From assembly GCF_000282035.1 (NCBI RefSeq), contig NZ_AKKA01000122.1, positions 1 through 39,444 of the forward strand: a stretch of DNA of 39,444 bases, given 5' to 3'. Position 1 is the stretch's first letter, and each line of letters opens with the position of its first letter. Of the stretch, positions 31,062-39,372 are shown in pieces. Position numbers and translations under genes: made by a program. The stretch comes from Rhizobium sp. CF122 (lineage in GTDB: Bacteria > Pseudomonadota > Alphaproteobacteria > Rhizobiales > Rhizobiaceae). The notes under the pieces are model-generated. The model made no database searches and was not told the origin of the DNA. It was given only the letters and a program-made list of their open reading frames with translations.

Positions 31062-32048
31062 ATGACACCCGCCGTCCGTTTCCAAAAGGTCTCGCGCTAT
31101 TTCGGGCAGGTCCGCGCCGTTGACGGCGTCGATCTCGAAATCGCGCCCGGCGAATTCTTCGCCATGCTTGGCCCTTCCGGATCCGGCAAGACCACCTGCC
31201 TGCGCCTGATCGCAGGCTTCGAGCAGCCGACGGGCGGTCACATCGAAATCTTCGGCGAGACGGCCGAGGGTATTCCGCCCTATCGCCGCAACGTCAATAC
31301 CGTCTTCCAGGACTACGCGCTCTTCCCGCATCTCAATATCCTCGACAACGTCGCTTACGGGTTGATGGTCAAGGGCGTCGGCAAGGCCGAACGCACCAAA
31401 GCCGCCGAACAGGCGCTGGAACTGGTGAAGCTTCCCGGCTATGGCGCGCGCAGGCCCGGACAGCTTTCCGGCGGCCAGCGGCAGCGCGTGGCGCTCGCCC
31501 GCGCCCTCGTCAACAAGCCGAAGGTCCTCCTCCTCGACGAACCGCTCGGCGCGCTCGACCTGAAGCTGCGCGAGCAGATGCAGGAAGAGCTGAAGAGCCT
31601 GCAGCGCGCACTTGGCATCACCTTCATCTTCGTCACCCATGACCAGGGCGAGGCCCTGTCGATGGCCGACCACGTCGCCGTCTTCAACAATGGCGGCATC
31701 GTCCAGGAAGGCACCCCGCACGACATCTATCGCCGCCCGAAGACCCGCTTCGTGGCCGATTTCGTCGGGTCCTCCAATGTGATCGCACCCGATCTGATGA
31801 CCTCGCTCGGCGGCGAGAAGCGTTGGGCGAGCCTACGCCCGGAAGCAATCCACCTCGCCGGCGAAGGCGTCGAGGCGCGCGTCGAGCATGCAAGCTTCCT
31901 CGGCTCGGCGACCCGCCTCTCGGTCGATATTCGCGGCAGCCGGCTGCACGTCATGCTGCCGGCCGGCGCCAACGTGCCGGATGTCGGCACAAGCGTCCGC
32001 CTCGCCTGGCAGCCCGTCGACGTGCATTACATGGATGACGCAGCATGA
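31062..32048 (+). CDS. Polyamine ABC transporter ATP-binding protein (PotA/YdcT-like)
   Basis: 328 residues. Walker A is GPSGSGKTTC, the signature LSGGQRQRVALARALV, Walker B VLLLDEPLGALD and the H-loop FVTHDQGEAL. After the ATPase domain (about residues 1-235) comes the TOBE regulatory domain, with ASLRPEAIHLAGEG. ATG 31062 follows CCGGAGCTTGTC; the frame is open upstream through the palindromic repeat, but no site supports a longer form. Its stop overlaps the next start in an ATGA arrangement, indicating translational coupling with the permease. Confidence 0.94.
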   Translation: MTPAVRFQKVSRYFGQVRAVDGVDLEIAPGEFFAMLGPSGSGKTTCLRLIAGFEQPTGGHIEIFGETAEGIPPYRRNVNTVFQDYALFPHLNILDNVAYGLMVKGVGKAERTKAAEQALELVKLPGYGARRPGQLSGGQRQRVALARALVNKPKVLLLDEPLGALDLKLREQMQEELKSLQRALGITFIFVTHDQGEALSMADHVAVFNNGGIVQEGTPHDIYRRPKTRFVADFVGSSNVIAPDLMTSLGGEKRWASLRPEAIHLAGEGVEARVEHASFLGSATRLSVDIRGSRLHVMLPAGANVPDVGTSVRLAWQPVDVHYMDDAA

Positions 32049-33019
32049 CAGCGCTTGCCCTCGCCAAGCCGGCCCAATTGCGCGAAACCTCGATCCTTCC
32101 CGGTCGCGGCGGTTTCTTCGGCAGGCTCTCCGATGCCTTCTGGCGGCGTCCAAAGCTGCTGCTCTTCCTGATGCTGACACCGCCGCTGCTGTGGCTCGGC
32201 ATCATCTACATCGGCTCGCTGATTGCGTTGCTCCTGCAGAGTTTCTTCTCGATCGATGATTTCTCCGGTCTGGTGAACTACGAGTTCACGCTCGCGACCT
32301 ACGCGCAGCTGTTCAGTCCGGCGAACTTCGACATCATCATCCGAACCATCGCCATGGCGGCGATCGTGACGCTGGCTTCTGCCATCATCGCCTTTCCCAT
32401 CGCCTACTACGCCGCCCGCTATGCGCAGGGTAAATGGAAGGCGCTGTTCTATCTCGGTATCATGCTGCCGCTCTGGTCGAGCTATCTCGTGAAGATCTAC
32501 GCGTGGAAACTCATTCTTGCCAAGGAAGGCATCCTGACCTGGATCTTCGCCAAGCTGCACCTCTCCTGGCTGCTCGACGGTGTCCTCAACCTGCCCGTTA
32601 TCGGCGGCAATTCGCTGTCGGTCAGCTATCTCGGCACCTTTCTCGTCTTCGTCTATGTCTGGCTGCCCTACATGATCCTGCCAACGCAGGCAGCTCTCGA
32701 ACGCGTCCCGGGCAACCTCATCGAGGCCTCGTCTGACCTCGGCGCGACGCCGAGCCAGACCTTCCGCACCGTGCTCTTCCCGCTGGCGCTGCCCGGTATC
32801 GTCGCAGGCTCGATCTTCACCTTCTCGCTGACGTTGGGCGACTACATCATTCCGCAGATCATCGGTTCATCGCGCCTCTTCATTGGCCAGGCAGTCTATG
32901 CTCAGCAGGGAACGGCGGGCAACGTCCCGCTGGCTGCCGCCTTCTCCGTCGTGCCGATCGTCATCATGGCCATCTATCTCTGGCTAGCCAAGAAACAGGG
33001 GGCCTTCGATGCGCTCTGA
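32045..33019 (+). CDS. Polyamine ABC transporter permease 1 (PotB/YdcU-like)
   Basis: 324 residues with six membrane helices. A cytoplasmic N-terminus of about 35 residues precedes the first helix (LLLFLMLTPPLLWLGIIYIG). The conserved inner-membrane EAA loop, which contacts the ATPase, is ERVPGNLIEASSDLGATPSQ. The start overlaps the ATPase stop by 4 nt and its own end overlaps the next permease by 11 nt. With the partner at 33009 it forms the membrane channel of the uptake system. Confidence 0.93.
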   Translation: MTALALAKPAQLRETSILPGRGGFFGRLSDAFWRRPKLLLFLMLTPPLLWLGIIYIGSLIALLLQSFFSIDDFSGLVNYEFTLATYAQLFSPANFDIIIRTIAMAAIVTLASAIIAFPIAYYAARYAQGKWKALFYLGIMLPLWSSYLVKIYAWKLILAKEGILTWIFAKLHLSWLLDGVLNLPVIGGNSLSVSYLGTFLVFVYVWLPYMILPTQAALERVPGNLIEASSDLGATPSQTFRTVLFPLALPGIVAGSIFTFSLTLGDYIIPQIIGSSRLFIGQAVYAQQGTAGNVPLAAAFSVVPIVIMAIYLWLAKKQGAFDAL

Positions 33020-33824
33020 TTGTAACCAGTCCTCTCCGCTCCCTCTGAAGATCGCTGCCGCCGGCGGGCTGCTCTTCCTGCACCTGCCGATCCTCCTGAT
33101 CTTCGTCTACGCCTTCACCACCGAGGAGAAGAGCTATCAGTGGCCGCCGCCGGGCCTGACGACGCAGTGGTTCGCCGTCGCGTGGAACCGCCCCGACGTC
33201 TGGGCAGCACTCGCTCTCTCCGTACAGGTCGCCGTAATCGCCACGGCCATCGCCCTGGTGCTCGGCACGCTTTGCGCCGCCGCTGTCAGCCAGACGAAGT
33301 TCTTCGGTCGTGAAGCGATCTCGCTTCTGGTCATCCTGCCGATCGCGTTGCCCGGCATTATCACCGGCATTGCGCTGCGCTCGGCCTTCAGCCTGTTCGA
33401 CATCCCCTTCTCGGTCTGGACGATCGTGCTCGGCCACGCGACCTTCTGTGTCGTGGTCGTTTACAACAACGCCGTCGCCCGCTTCCGTCGCACCTCCGGA
33501 TCGCTGATCGAGGCGTCGATGGATCTTGGCGCCGACAGCTTCCAGACCTTCCGCCACGTGATCCTGCCGAATATCGGCACGGCGCTCTTAGCCGGCGGCA
33601 TGCTCGCCTTTGCGCTGTCGTTCGACGAAGTCATCGTCACCACCTTCACCGGCGGTCAGCAATCCACACTGCCAATCTGGATGCTCGAAGAACTCATCCG
33701 CCCGCGCCAGCGCCCGGTCACCAACGTGGTCGCAATGGTCGTCGTGCTCGTCACTTTCCTGCCGATCCTGGCAGCCTACTACCTCACCCGCGACGGCGAT
33801 CAGGTCGCCGGAGCCGGCAAATAA
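33009..33824 (+). CDS. Polyamine ABC transporter permease 2 (PotC/YdcV-like)
   Basis: 271 residues, six membrane helices. The first helix is GLLFLHLPILLIFVYAF, and the periplasmic SYQWPPPGLTTQWF segment after it is typical of PotC/YdcV. The EAA loop reads TSGSLIEASMDLGADSFQ. It overlaps the first permease by 11 nt and is followed after 14 bp by the dehydrogenase gene. This tight packing supports one operon from the binding protein to the dehydrogenase. Confidence 0.93.
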   Translation: MRSDCNQSSPLPLKIAAAGGLLFLHLPILLIFVYAFTTEEKSYQWPPPGLTTQWFAVAWNRPDVWAALALSVQVAVIATAIALVLGTLCAAAVSQTKFFGREAISLLVILPIALPGIITGIALRSAFSLFDIPFSVWTIVLGHATFCVVVVYNNAVARFRRTSGSLIEASMDLGADSFQTFRHVILPNIGTALLAGGMLAFALSFDEVIVTTFTGGQQSTLPIWMLEELIRPRQRPVTNVVAMVVVLVTFLPILAAYYLTRDGDQVAGAGK

Positions 33825-33838
33825 TAAGGGAGAACATC

Positions 33839-35266
33839 ATGGACACCGCGATGCTGATTGGATCCCGCTTCGAAGCGGGCACGGAAACGGAAGAGCACAT
33901 CCTGAACCCGAAGACGGGCGAGACGGTGCTTGACCTGCCGGAAGCCTCGCTTGGCCAGATCGACGCCGCCGTCGATGCCGCGGAAAGCGCCTTCAGGAGC
34001 TGGTCGCAGACGACGCCCGCTGAACGCTCGGGCTACCTCCTGAGGATCGCAGATGCGATCGAGAAGGACGCGCAGGGGTTTGCCGCACTCGAAGCGCTGA
34101 ACTGCGGCAAACCGATCAACGCCGTGCTGAACGATGAAATACCTGCGATCGTCGATTGTTACCGCTTCTTTGCCGGTGCCGTCCGCAACCTGCACGGTCC
34201 GGTCGCCGGCGAGTATCTGCCGGGCCATACCTCGATGATCCGCCGCGATCCGGTCGGCATCGTTGGTTCGATTGCACCGTGGAACTACCCGCTGATGATG
34301 ATGGCCTGGAAGCTGGCGCCCGCGATCGCCGGCGGCAACACTGTCGTCTTCAAGCCCTCCGAGCAGACGCCGCTGACCGCGCTGAAGATGGCCAAGCTGC
34401 TTGCCGATATCCTGCCCGAAGGCGTGGTCAACGTCATCCTCGGCCGCGGCGAGAGCGTCGGCAATGCCCTGATCAACCATCCAAAGATCGGCATGGTGTC
34501 GATCACCGGCGATGTTGCCACCGGCAAGAAGGTGCTGCAGGCAGCCGCCAAGACCGTCAAGCGCACGCATCTGGAGCTCGGCGGCAAGGCGCCGGTCATC
34601 GTCTTCGACGACGCCGATATCGACGCCGTCGTCTCAGGCATTCGCACCTTTGGCTACTACAATGCCGGCCAGGATTGCACCGCCGCCTGCCGCATCTATG
34701 CCGACGCCAAGGTCTACGACAGGTTCGTCGCCGACCTCTCCTCAGCCGTCTCCTCGATCAGGTTCAACCAGGCCGACGATACCGAAAACGAGATCGGTCC
34801 GCTGATCTCCAAGCGCCAGCGCGACCGCGTCGAGAGCTTCGTCACACGCGCTGCCGAACACAAGCACATGGAAATCACTACCGGCGGCAAGACCTCGGGC
34901 GAGAAAGGCTTCTTTTACACACCAACGGTCATCGCCGGCGCCACGCAGGACGACGAAATCGTTCGCCGCGAGGTGTTTGGCCCCGTCGTCTCGGTCACCC
35001 GCTTCACTGATGTCGAGGATGCCGTCACCTGGGCAAACGACAGCGATTATGGCCTCGCCTCCTCGGTCTGGACCAAGGACGTCAGCCGCGGCATGAAAAC
35101 GGCCGCCCGACTGCAATATGGCTGCACCTGGATCAACACCCACTTCATGCTGGTCAACGAGATGCCGCATGGCGGCTTGAAGCAGTCCGGCTACGGCAAG
35201 GACATGTCGGTCTACGCGCTGGAGGACTACACTGCCGTCCGCCACGTGATGATCAATCACGGCTGA
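33839..35266 (+). CDS. Gamma-aminobutyraldehyde dehydrogenase (PatD/YdcW-like)
   Basis: 475 residues of the NAD-dependent aldehyde dehydrogenase family. Visible parts are the cofactor site GIVGSIAPWNYPLMMMAWK, the catalytic Glu in LELGGKAP, the catalytic Cys in AGQDCTAACR, a form typical of PatD-type enzymes, and FGPVVSV further on. It oxidises 4-aminobutyraldehyde, made from putrescine by transamination, to GABA. ATG 33839 follows AAGGGAG. Being last in a polyamine-type transporter operon, as in E. coli ydcSTUVW, strongly supports this function. A putrescine aminotransferase would have to be encoded elsewhere. Confidence 0.9.
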   Translation: MDTAMLIGSRFEAGTETEEHILNPKTGETVLDLPEASLGQIDAAVDAAESAFRSWSQTTPAERSGYLLRIADAIEKDAQGFAALEALNCGKPINAVLNDEIPAIVDCYRFFAGAVRNLHGPVAGEYLPGHTSMIRRDPVGIVGSIAPWNYPLMMMAWKLAPAIAGGNTVVFKPSEQTPLTALKMAKLLADILPEGVVNVILGRGESVGNALINHPKIGMVSITGDVATGKKVLQAAAKTVKRTHLELGGKAPVIVFDDADIDAVVSGIRTFGYYNAGQDCTAACRIYADAKVYDRFVADLSSAVSSIRFNQADDTENEIGPLISKRQRDRVESFVTRAAEHKHMEITTGGKTSGEKGFFYTPTVIAGATQDDEIVRREVFGPVVSVTRFTDVEDAVTWANDSDYGLASSVWTKDVSRGMKTAARLQYGCTWINTHFMLVNEMPHGGLKQSGYGKDMSVYALEDYTAVRHVMINHG

Positions 35267-35281
35267 GCCGGAGCTGCCTCG

Positions 35282-35307
35282 CGCCGCCGCTGCAACACGC
35301 GGCGGCG
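35282..35307 (+). terminator. Terminator-like hairpin after the polyamine operon
   Basis: CGCCGCCGC (35282-35290) pairs with GCGGCGGCG (35299-35307), loop of 8, followed by TCCTTTCGGTTTC. It lies 16 bp after the dehydrogenase stop. Confidence 0.7.
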
Positions 35308-35345
35308 TCCTTTCGGTTTCGGCCACACCTCGCCTTAAGCGATGT

Positions 35346-35370
35346 GGAACAATTTTCCTCGTACTTCGTC
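35346..35370 (+). promoter_or_regulatory. Candidate EcfG (general stress sigma) promoter of the DUF1328 gene
   Basis: GGAAC (35346-35350), 16-bp spacer, CGTC (35367-35370). The alphaproteobacterial general-stress consensus is GGAAC-N16/17-CGTT, so this differs at one position. It lies about 32 bp before the start codon of a gene family often under that sigma factor. Confidence 0.5.
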
Positions 35371-35401
35371 ATCTAAGCGATGAGCAGAGAGGAAAATTCC
35401 A

Positions 35402-35575
35402 ATGCTTAAATGGGCCCTTATATTCTTCGTTGTTTCGCTAATCGCCGGTTTCTTCGGCTTCTCCGGCATATCGGCCGCAACGGCGACGATTGCTCGCGTT
35501 CTCTTCGGCATTGCGCTGGTGATCTTCCTGATCTTCCTCGTCCTGGCGCTGATCGCCGGCAATGCGGTGCTTTAG
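35402..35575 (+). CDS. DUF1328-family small membrane protein (57 aa)
   Basis: A very short gene with a good ribosome site (AGAGAGGA, about 9-10 nt before ATG 35402). The product has two membrane helices: LKWALIFFVVSLIAGFFGF and, after the polar turn SGISAATATIARV, LFGIALVIFLIFLVLALIAG. That two-helix plan with the ATATIARVLF loop is the DUF1328 (YtjA) family. Function is unknown; relatives in Alphaproteobacteria are often induced in the general stress response, and a near-consensus EcfG promoter lies upstream. Its stop codon overlaps the end of the convergent cyclase gene by 4 nt. Confidence 0.85.
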   Translation: MLKWALIFFVVSLIAGFFGFSGISAATATIARVLFGIALVIFLIFLVLALIAGNAVL

Positions 35576-36780
35576 CCCGCGCGTTGTGCGGAAAAGGGAG
35601 GCACCGAATCCCTGAAGCCTTTCAGGGACACCGCGCCAAGGCCCTGGAAGGCAAGCCCGCGCGCCGATGCTTCAGCCGCAGCACGCGTATTGAAGCAAAC
35701 AAGCGTCTGCGAAGGTCCCGCAAGGGCCGAAACGCGCGCTGCAAGGTTGACTGTCCGCCCGAAGATATCGCCGTCGCGCGGCACCACCTGTCCCGTCGCG
35801 ACACCAACCCGCACCGGAGGTAACTCATCCGACCGACTTTGCTCCACCAACGAGAGCGATGCTTCCACGGCCGAGGCCGCATCCGGAAACAGCATCATCA
35901 CGCCATCCCCCAGTGGCTTAATGATGCGCCCGTCGAAGCTGCGTGAAAGGCGTTGTGCGATCGCCTCGAACCGTGCGGCCTTTTCGGCGGCCGGCACATC
36001 GCCGATCTCCTGCGTTAGCCCCGTGAAGCCGGAGAGATCGGCGAAGGCGACAGCAGGCAAGCTCGCCTCGTCACCGGATTCCAAGCCGTGCTCGCGCAGA
36101 GCGTCCTGCAGCCTCCCGACAATATTGTCGAAAACCGCTTCTTCCAGCATCCGTCGCTGCAGCAGGAAGAGTATCCGGAAACCGATCCGCTGCAGCGCCA
36201 GCCGCTTGGCGGCAGAGATCTCCAGAAGCTTGTGGTAGCTCAGGCCGGCATTCAGCATGGGCTCCTCGACCTCACCGCGGAAGAGGTCGCGCATCGTGTC
36301 GACGCAGCGGCGAACCGAATGACCGAAGACGCGCAGCACCCGTTCCATCCCGGCGGCCGAGGCGCCGAGCTGCGTGCACTCCGCCACAAGCTGGATGAAC
36401 TCCACGTCGTCTTCGCGAAGCAGCTGATCCGCCTGCAGAAGCGGCAGGCTGGCATTCGCCCTCAGAGCGTTCAGCATGTCGAGGTTGAGTTGTCCCGCCG
36501 TCACCTCGACCGAGACCGCCGCCTCGCTCATCGTCACCGGCTCGAATATCAACTGGCTTGCAAACTCAAACGAAAATATCTGCCGCTTCAATCCCTCGGC
36601 AAGAACATTGAGGCCGATGCCAGCGTCCCGCAGCGCGAGGATCAGCCGAAGCCGGCTGACGTCGCTCGGCGCATAGCCGGTGACTCCAGGCGTGATGATC
36701 TGCAGGCGCTCGAGATCGCTGAGGCTGGCATCGTCGCAGCCGGCAAGCACCAACAATCTCTCGCGCGGCAACGCTTCCAT
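35572..36780 (-). CDS. Class III adenylate/guanylate cyclase with N-terminal regulatory domain
   Basis: 402 residues from ATG 36780, which has AGAGG 8 nt upstream; an in-frame ATG at 36813 lacks a site and is the alternative. The N-terminal 60 residues look like a MerR-type helix-turn-helix (LERLQIITPGVTGYAPSDVSRLRLIL then ALRDAGIGLNVLAEGL). Together with the following helical block the N-terminal half resembles the adenylate cyclase regulatory domain of Rv1264-type enzymes. The C-terminal cyclase domain is complete: metal Asp in AFADLSGFTGLTQ, GDG in IKPLGDGVMMLF, and NLAAR with both transition-state Asn and Arg. It should therefore be active, unlike the cyclase at 2009. It ends overlapping the DUF1328 stop by 4 nt. 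Confidence 0.88.
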   Translation of the reverse strand: MEALPRERLLVLAGCDDASLSDLERLQIITPGVTGYAPSDVSRLRLILALRDAGIGLNVLAEGLKRQIFSFEFASQLIFEPVTMSEAAVSVEVTAGQLNLDMLNALRANASLPLLQADQLLREDDVEFIQLVAECTQLGASAAGMERVLRVFGHSVRRCVDTMRDLFRGEVEEPMLNAGLSYHKLLEISAAKRLALQRIGFRILFLLQRRMLEEAVFDNIVGRLQDALREHGLESGDEASLPAVAFADLSGFTGLTQEIGDVPAAEKAARFEAIAQRLSRSFDGRIIKPLGDGVMMLFPDAASAVEASLSLVEQSRSDELPPVRVGVATGQVVPRDGDIFGRTVNLAARVSALAGPSQTLVCFNTRAAAEASARGLAFQGLGAVSLKGFRDSVPPFSAQRAG

Positions 36781-36851
36781 GACAGCAACCTCTGGCGGCA
36801 GAGATTGCTTCATACATCAGATTGACGCGCCCCTCCACGCAGCCAAATGGG

Positions 36852-37526
36852 TTAGAGGAGGCTCGCCCCGACATTGATGGCAAGCGCCAGGATCGTCGTG
36901 TTAAAAAGGAACGACAGGATGGAATGCAGCAGCGTCAGCTTGCGCATGGTCACCGATGTTGTCACGACGTCGGCCGTCTGCGAGGCGACGCCGATAGTGA
37001 AGGAGTAGTAGAGGAAGTCCCAATAGACCGGCTCGTCATTGCCTTCCGGAAACTTCAGCCCTTCCCCCTTGTCCTCCCCGCCATAGAAGTGATGCGCGTA
37101 GTGTACAGTGAACAAGGTATGCAGGAATGCCCAGGAGATCAGAATCGTGGCGATTGCACCAAGCGCTCGTACGAGTGCTTCGCCGGCCTCAGCCTCCTTG
37201 GCTGTATGAAGCTCCAGGGCGATGCCGGCGATGCTGGCGAGCGCCGCCAGGATCGAGAGTGCCAGCAGGAAGACGTCTGAAAAGTCGAGATCCTCCGCCC
37301 GCTTGCGGATGCTGGCAACGCTCGCACGCAACATCCGGCGCCAGGTGAGCGCCGTAAACACGATGGCGCTCACGTTCCAGCCGAAAATCAGGTTCTGCGG
37401 GTTGACCTGGCGACTGGTGAGCAGCAGGAACGTCACCAGCCCGGCGGCCACGGCAACGACGAACACCATGTGCTTGCGCACTTGCCCCATGAGCCGACTT
37501 TCCCGGTCCCCCGCACCTTCCGCCAT
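36852..37526 (-). CDS. DUF1345-family membrane protein
   Basis: 224 residues with about five to six membrane segments. HMVFVVAVAAGLVTFLLL is the first. The conserved family block HTLFTVHYAHHFY is near the middle, followed by YWDFLYYSFTIGVASQTADV, which is diagnostic of DUF1345. ATG 37526 is chosen because AGGACAGTG precedes it; a GTG one codon earlier is possible. The family's function is unknown. It lies upstream of the cyclase gene on the same strand, 71 bp before it, so co-transcription is possible. Confidence 0.85.
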   Translation of the reverse strand: MAEGAGDRESRLMGQVRKHMVFVVAVAAGLVTFLLLTSRQVNPQNLIFGWNVSAIVFTALTWRRMLRASVASIRKRAEDLDFSDVFLLALSILAALASIAGIALELHTAKEAEAGEALVRALGAIATILISWAFLHTLFTVHYAHHFYGGEDKGEGLKFPEGNDEPVYWDFLYYSFTIGVASQTADVVTTSVTMRKLTLLHSILSFLFNTTILALAINVGASLL

Positions 37527-37591
37527 CACTGTCCTACCGCTGCAAGATCGCCCCTTGATATCAGCTTGATGGCAGCGGGAGCAATATGATC

Positions 37592-38323
37592 TCAGCCGGT
37601 CCAGCCACCGTCGACGACATGGATCTGACCTGTCGTGAAGCCGGATTCGTCACCAGCGAGATAGGTCACGAGAGCAGCAATTTCCTCTGGGGTTGCAATG
37701 CGTCCCATCGGTTGGCGGGCGATGAAATCCTTCAGCGCCTTTTCGTAGTCGCCAGTGGCGCGCAGGCGATCGTGCAGAGAGGGGCTGTCCACCGTGCCGG
37801 GGCAGATCGCGTTGGCGCGGATGCCCTTGGCGACAAAGTCAGAGGCAATCGACTTGGTGAGACCGATCACGGCTGCCTTCGATGCACTATAGGCGAAACG
37901 ATTGGGAACGCCCTTCACGCTGGAAGCAACCGAGGCCATGTTGACGATGGACCCCTTGCCCTTCTCCAGCATCCCGGGAAGGAAAGTACGGCAGGTCGTA
38001 TACATCGCCTTGGCGTTCAGGTTGAAGGAGAAGTCCCAGTCCTTCTCGTCACATTCGAGGATCGAGCCGGCATGAACGAAGCCGGCGCAATTGAAGAGAA
38101 CGTCGATCGGGCCGATCTCGGCTGCGAGGGCGCGGACGGCATCACCATCGAGCACGTTGAGAACGTGCTTCTCAGCGCCTTCCAGCGTGGAAAGCGTCTT
38201 TTCGTTGATATCGGTCGCATAGACATGCGCGCCAAGCGAAAGGAAGCGCTCAGCGCTCGCTCGACCGATACCCTGCCCTGCCGCCGTGATGACGACCTTC
38301 TTGCCTTCCAGACCGTGGCTCAT
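37592..38323 (-). CDS. Short-chain dehydrogenase/reductase, probable 2-keto-3-deoxy-L-fuconate dehydrogenase type
   Basis: 243 residues. Cofactor loop ITAAGQGIGRA at residues 12-22 and Asp in ATDIN after the second strand (preference for NAD), NCAG near residue 85, catalytic Ser in VNMASVASS and Tyr/Lys in YSASK. The start ATG 38323 follows GGGAGGATGT. The TAAGQGIG form and overall sequence are close to the DHRS6/2-keto-3-deoxy-L-fuconate dehydrogenase branch of the family. The divergent neighbour looks like a sugar lactonase of the L-fuconolactonase class, which together suggests L-fucose or a similar sugar. Specific substrate is inferred, not shown. Confidence 0.85.
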   Translation of the reverse strand: MSHGLEGKKVVITAAGQGIGRASAERFLSLGAHVYATDINEKTLSTLEGAEKHVLNVLDGDAVRALAAEIGPIDVLFNCAGFVHAGSILECDEKDWDFSFNLNAKAMYTTCRTFLPGMLEKGKGSIVNMASVASSVKGVPNRFAYSASKAAVIGLTKSIASDFVAKGIRANAICPGTVDSPSLHDRLRATGDYEKALKDFIARQPMGRIATPEEIAALVTYLAGDESGFTTGQIHVVDGGWTG

Positions 38324-38535
38324 ACATCCTCCCAAAATTCCAGCGCTTGCGGCGCATTCATTCATATGCAAACAATATATTCAAATTGGCGTCAACCTCT
38401 ATAAGCACGCTTCGCTCGCCGGAGAAACCCTAGTCGATCTCGTGCCGACGGGCATGGGAAATCTGACCATCAAGGTATCACCGCGCGGATACCGCAGTTC
38501 GGCGCAGACAACATGGCATGAATGGGAGGAACCGC

Positions 38536-39372
38536 ATGCTTTTCGATACACACCTGCACGTCGTCGATCGGCAGGCGCTCGACTATCCCTGGCTCTCCGG
38601 CGCGGGTGACCTCAACCGGGACAGTCTCTACGAGGACTACGCGCGTGATGCGATGCGCTGCGGCATCACCAATGTCCTGCATATGGAAGTCGACGTAGCA
38701 CCCGCGCGCATCGATGACGAAACCAATTATGTCAGGGAGGTCAGTCGCCGCCCGGGCAGCCTGGTGCGCGGCGTCATCGCCGCCTGCCGGCCGGAGGAGC
38801 ATGGATTCGCGGCTTGTCTCGAACGGTCACTTGCCGATCCCTTCGTGAAGGGGTTCCGCCGCGTTCTGCATGTGGCGCCCGACGATACAGCCGTACGACC
38901 ACTGTTCCGCGAAAACATCAAGCGGCTATCCACAACGCGCATGACGTTCGACCTCTGTGTCTTCCCGCATCAATTCGAAACCATCCTCGCGCTTGTCGAT
39001 CATTGCCCGGATGTTCGCTTCATTCTCGACCATTGCGCCAACCCGCCGATCAAGGACGGCATGAGCGAAGTGTGGCGCAAGGGTGTCACGGAATTCTCGC
39101 GCCGCTCGAATGTGACCGCAAAGATCTCTGGCGTTATCGCGTATGGCGATCTCGAAAACTGGTCGGTCGACAGCCTGCGTCCCTATGTCGAGCATACGAT
39201 CGAGAGCTTCGGCTGGGATCGCGTCGTCTGGGGCAGCGACTGGCCGGTTTGCACGCTGGGCGGCGGGTTGACACCCTGGGTCGCTGCCACCCATGCGCTG
39301 ACAGCAGGCTGCAGCCCTGAGGAGCGCGACAAGCTCTATCAGGCCAACGCCAAGCGCATCTGGTCGATCTGA
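38536..39372 (+). CDS. Amidohydrolase 2-family sugar lactonase (L-fuconolactonase-like, COG3618)
   Basis: 278 residues from ATG 38536 behind GGGAGGAACCGC. The metal-site start is FDTHLHVVD (HxH), followed by RFILDHCANPP and the late WGSDWPVC with its Asp. In this COG, L-fucono-1,5-lactonase and 4-sulfomuconolactonase-type enzymes open sugar lactones. Divergence from a keto-deoxy-fuconate-type dehydrogenase, 212 bp away across an AT-rich promoter region (38362-38386), supports a sugar-acid pathway. The gene's 3' end meets the group II intron end at 39373, directly after the TGA, so the coding sequence itself looks intact (ending NAKRIWSI). Downstream pathway genes may have been separated from it. 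Confidence 0.85.
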   Translation: MLFDTHLHVVDRQALDYPWLSGAGDLNRDSLYEDYARDAMRCGITNVLHMEVDVAPARIDDETNYVREVSRRPGSLVRGVIAACRPEEHGFAACLERSLADPFVKGFRRVLHVAPDDTAVRPLFRENIKRLSTTRMTFDLCVFPHQFETILALVDHCPDVRFILDHCANPPIKDGMSEVWRKGVTEFSRRSNVTAKISGVIAYGDLENWSVDSLRPYVEHTIESFGWDRVVWGSDWPVCTLGGGLTPWVAATHALTAGCSPEERDKLYQANAKRIWSI

